DNA of 7,710 bases from Pseudomonadota bacterium (GTDB lineage Bacteria; Pseudomonadota; Alphaproteobacteria; Acetobacterales; Acetobacteraceae): NCBI GenBank assembly GCA_021819535.1, contig JAKAQU010000131.1, positions 1 to 7,710 on the forward strand. The letters run 5' to 3'. Below are positions 5,410-7,710 of this stretch, piece by piece (position 1 is the first letter of the stretch; each line of letters starts with the position of its first letter). The translations under genes were made by a program, and so were the position numbers. The notes below the pieces were generated by a model. The model made no database searches. It was not told the origin of the DNA and worked only from the letters and a program-made list of their open reading frames with translations.

Positions 5410-6615
5410 GTGGACAATTCGCTGAGCGATGTGTTGCACGCAGCCCTGCCGCTCCACGGCATCGTCGGGGGGGCGGCGTTGGCTTGCGCGATCCTCTCCG
5501 CTTTTGGCCTCCTCCAGGGGCTGCTCGGCCTTGTCTTCGTCAGGCGCTTTCTGCGGCGCGGGGCACCCTCCCCGGCCGCGATGGCGGGCGAAGACAAGCT
5601 TCCCGCGATCACGGTCCTCAAGCCGCTCCATGGGGATGAGCCGCTGCTGGATGCGGCATTGGCGTCGTTCTTCGCCCAAGACTATCCCGAGTTTCAGCTC
5701 GTCTTTGGCGTGCAAAATCCCAACGACCCCGCGATCGGGGTGGTGGCGCGGCTCCGGGCGCAATTCCCCGATCGCCGCGTCGCCCTCGTGATCGATGCCA
5801 CACAACACGGCACGAACCGGAAAATCAGCAATCTCATCAATATGATGTCAGAGGCGCGCCACGATCTTCTGGTGGTCGCCGATTCCGATATCCACGCCGC
5901 GCCCGATTATCTCCGCACCGTGCAGAGAAGCCTCGCCGAGCCGGGAACAGGGATGGTGACGACGCTCTATACCGGGCTTCCGGCCGACCAGTCGCTTGCC
6001 GCACGTCTCGGCGCGACGCAAATCAACCACGCGTTCCTCCCCGGCGTTCTCATCGGCCGCGCACTCGGCCGCGAAGACGGGCTTGGCGCGACGATGGCGC
6101 TGACGCGCGCCAATCTCGATCGCATCGGCGGCTTTGCGGCGCTCGCCAATCACATCGCCGATGATGCCATGCTCGCCGCCAAGCTGCGCGCCCTCGGCCT
6201 TGCGGTGCGGCTCGCGCCGAGCATTCCGGCGACCACGGTTGCCGAGCACGGGTTTCGCCATCTCTGCCGGCGCGAATTGCGCTGGGCGCGGGTCAACCGT
6301 TCACTCGCCCCCTTGGGCTTCGCCGCCTCCGTTGTGCAGTATCCGCTCGCCTTCGCCCTCGCCGTGCTCGCCCTGGTTCCGGGGTTGCCCATGGCCTGGG
6401 GGTGGTTCGTCCTTTGCTGGCTTGCGCGCGCCGCGATCGCACGCCGCATCGATCGGGCGCTCGGTCTTCCATCGCCGGCGCCGATCTTCTATCTGCCGCT
6501 TCGTGATCTGCTTTCGATCGTCGCCGTGGTGATGAGTTTCACGGGCGACAAGGTCTATTGGCGGGGGGAGATCGTCGTCGTCGAGCGCCCGCCAACGCTT
6601 TCGCCGAAAACGTGA
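5410..6615 (+). CDS. hpnI: HpnI, membrane hopanoid glycosyltransferase (GT2/ceramide glucosyltransferase-like)
   Basis: HpnI transfers N-acetylglucosamine to bacteriohopanetetrol, the first step toward composite hopanoids; HpnK then deacetylates and HpnJ forms the cyclitol ether. The 401-residue protein has an N-terminal membrane segment at about 15-45, a cytoplasmic GT2 domain, and C-terminal hydrophobic segments at about 302-345 and 360-378. Catalytic motifs are those of ceramide glucosyltransferase-type enzymes: KPLHGDEPLL from 71, DSD at 158-160, DD at 251-252 and the (Q/R)XXRW motif as RELRW at 288-292. The start is a GTG 11 bases after the hpnM stop, with no clear Shine-Dalgarno; another in-frame GTG at 5431 is possible but loses the extreme N terminus only. 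Tight spacing points to cotranscription with dxs and hpnM. Confidence 0.92.
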   Translation: MDNSLSDVLHAALPLHGIVGGAALACAILSAFGLLQGLLGLVFVRRFLRRGAPSPAAMAGEDKLPAITVLKPLHGDEPLLDAALASFFAQDYPEFQLVFGVQNPNDPAIGVVARLRAQFPDRRVALVIDATQHGTNRKISNLINMMSEARHDLLVVADSDIHAAPDYLRTVQRSLAEPGTGMVTTLYTGLPADQSLAARLGATQINHAFLPGVLIGRALGREDGLGATMALTRANLDRIGGFAALANHIADDAMLAAKLRALGLAVRLAPSIPATTVAEHGFRHLCRRELRWARVNRSLAPLGFAASVVQYPLAFALAVLALVPGLPMAWGWFVLCWLARAAIARRIDRALGLPSPAPIFYLPLRDLLSIVAVVMSFTGDKVYWRGEIVVVERPPTLSPKT

Positions 6616-6632
6616 CAGAGGATTTCCGGCCG

Positions 6633-7710
6633 ATGAAGAAGACCCTGTTTTTGCACCCACCCTCCTTCGACGGCTTCGATGGTGGCGCCGGGTCGCGCTA
6701 TCAGGCGCGGCGCGAAATCCGCTCCTTCTGGTTCCCGACCTGGCTCGCCCAGCCGGCGGCGCTGATCCCGGAAAGCCGGCTGATCGATGCGCCGCCCGCC
6801 GGGATCGGGCTCGAAGCCGTCTTGCGCGTGGCCGGCGATTACGAGCAGGTGGTGATGCACACCTCCTCGCCGTCCTTTGCCTCCGACGCCAAGGTCGCGC
6901 AGGCGCTGAAAGACGTCAATCCGCGGCTTTCGATCGGTTTCGTCGGCGCCAAGGTCGCGGTGCAGCCGGAGGAGAGCCTCCGCGACGCGCCGGCGGTGGA
7001 CTGGGTTGCGCGCAACGAGTTCGATTTCACCGTGAAAGAAGTCGCCGAAGGGCGGACATTCGCGGACATCGATGGGCTCAGCTTTCGCGATGGCGCAGGC
7101 CGCATCACTCACAACCGCGACCGCGCCATTCTCGAGGACATGGACCGCCTGCCCTTCGTCACCGAGGTTTATAAGCGCGATCTCCGCATCGAGGATTACT
7201 TCATCGGCTATCTCAAGCATCCGTACATTTCGCTCTATACCGGGCGCGGCTGCAAATCGCGCTGTACGTTCTGCCTTTGGCCGCAAACCGTCGGTGGACA
7301 CCGCTATCGGGTGCGCAGCACGGCGCATGTCATCGAGGAAATCCGCCTCGCCAAATCTTATTTCCCGCAAGTGCGCGAATTCTTCTTCGATGACGACACC
7401 TTCACCGACAATCTGCCGCGCGCCGAGGCGATCGCGCGCGAACTCGGCAGGCTCGGCGTCACCTGGTCGTGCAACGCCAAGGCCAATGTCCCGCGCGAAA
7501 CCTTGAAAGTGCTCAAGGATAACGGGCTCCGCCTCCTTCTCGTCGGCTATGAGAGCGGCAATCAGCAGATCCTGCACAACATCAAGAAGGGCATGCGGAT
7601 CGAGGTCGCCAAGCGGTTTTCGCGCGATTGCCGCGAACTCGGCATCACCATCCACGGCACCTTCATCCTCGGCCTTCCCGGCGAGACCAAGGAGACCATC
7701 GAGGAGACCA
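6633..7710 (+). CDS. hpnJ: HpnJ, radical SAM hopanoid cyclitol-forming enzyme (3' end missing)
   Basis: HpnJ is the radical SAM enzyme that converts the glucosamine group of glucosaminyl-bacteriohopanetetrol into the cyclitol ether by ring contraction. The window holds 359 codons with no stop; the family is about 470 residues, so roughly the last quarter is missing. The N terminus (KKTLFLHPPSFDGFDGGAGS) is typical of HpnJ. Residues 1-190 correspond to a Rossmann-like, B12-binding-type region, followed by the cluster motif C207, C211, C214 (GCKSRCTFC), FFFDDDTF near 250-257, GYESGN at 305-310 and GLPGET at 347-352. The ATG at 6633 is preceded by AGAGGA (6617-6622). An in-frame GTG at 6612 overlaps the hpnI stop and would add seven residues; it lacks a ribosome binding site, so 6633 is preferred. 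It is the fourth gene of the plus-strand run. Confidence 0.94.
   Translation, partial: MKKTLFLHPPSFDGFDGGAGSRYQARREIRSFWFPTWLAQPAALIPESRLIDAPPAGIGLEAVLRVAGDYEQVVMHTSSPSFASDAKVAQALKDVNPRLSIGFVGAKVAVQPEESLRDAPAVDWVARNEFDFTVKEVAEGRTFADIDGLSFRDGAGRITHNRDRAILEDMDRLPFVTEVYKRDLRIEDYFIGYLKHPYISLYTGRGCKSRCTFCLWPQTVGGHRYRVRSTAHVIEEIRLAKSYFPQVREFFFDDDTFTDNLPRAEAIARELGRLGVTWSCNAKANVPRETLKVLKDNGLRLLLVGYESGNQQILHNIKKGMRIEVAKRFSRDCRELGITIHGTFILGLPGETKETIEET

Noticed and set aside
6555..7655. 366-codon minus-strand open frame opposite hpnJ
   Set aside because: It is antisense to hpnJ, whose radical SAM motifs are intact, and has the biased composition of a shadow frame.
1..7710. tRNA or rRNA genes, CRISPR arrays, insertion sequences
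   Set aside because: I saw no tRNA-like cloverleaf, no regularly spaced repeat array, and no transposase-like reading frame or terminal inverted repeats.

Overview
The window is a high-GC bacterial segment carrying part of a hopanoid (bacteriohopanepolyol) biosynthesis locus together with two enzymes of the MEP isoprenoid pathway. The gene content (hpnH, hpnM, hpnI, hpnJ with ispH and dxs), the GC-rich codon use and the promoter style suggest an alphaproteobacterium, perhaps Acetobacteraceae or another Rhodospirillales relative. The taxonomic call is inference from content and style, not from a marker gene.

Layout, left to right. Positions 1-154 (minus) hold the first 51 codons of an unrecognised gene that runs off the left edge. 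A 121-base gap (155-275) follows. Two minus-strand genes come next: hpnH (276-1418, radical SAM adenosylhopane synthase) and, upstream of it, ispH (1446-2396, HMBPP reductase). A 427-base divergent control region (2397-2823) separates ispH from a plus-strand run dxs (2824-4746), hpnM (4757-5398), hpnI (5410-6615) and hpnJ (6633 to beyond the right edge). Plus-strand gaps are only 10, 11 and 17 bases, so this looks like one operon.

How the genes fit together: Dxs starts and IspH ends the MEP pathway, which makes IPP/DMAPP for squalene and hence hopenes. HpnH attaches a 5'-deoxyadenosyl group to diploptene, opening the route to C35 hopanoids. HpnI adds N-acetylglucosamine to bacteriohopanetetrol, and HpnJ later remodels the amino sugar to the cyclitol ether. 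HpnM is an exported MlaC-like lipid-binding protein probably involved in hopanoid trafficking. The cyclase (hpnF/shc), hpnG, hpnK and hpnN are not in the window; hpnK may lie beyond the right edge.

The least explained part is the divergent region. It carries an AT-armed dyad midway between the two predicted promoters, a second dyad just after the dxs -35, a perfect 13-base tandem repeat with an inverted partner, two further hairpin-forming repeats, and an extended Shine-Dalgarno at dxs. These suggest coordinated control of precursor supply and hopanoid tailoring. No wholly new system is evident; the coding part is a recognisable hopanoid locus.
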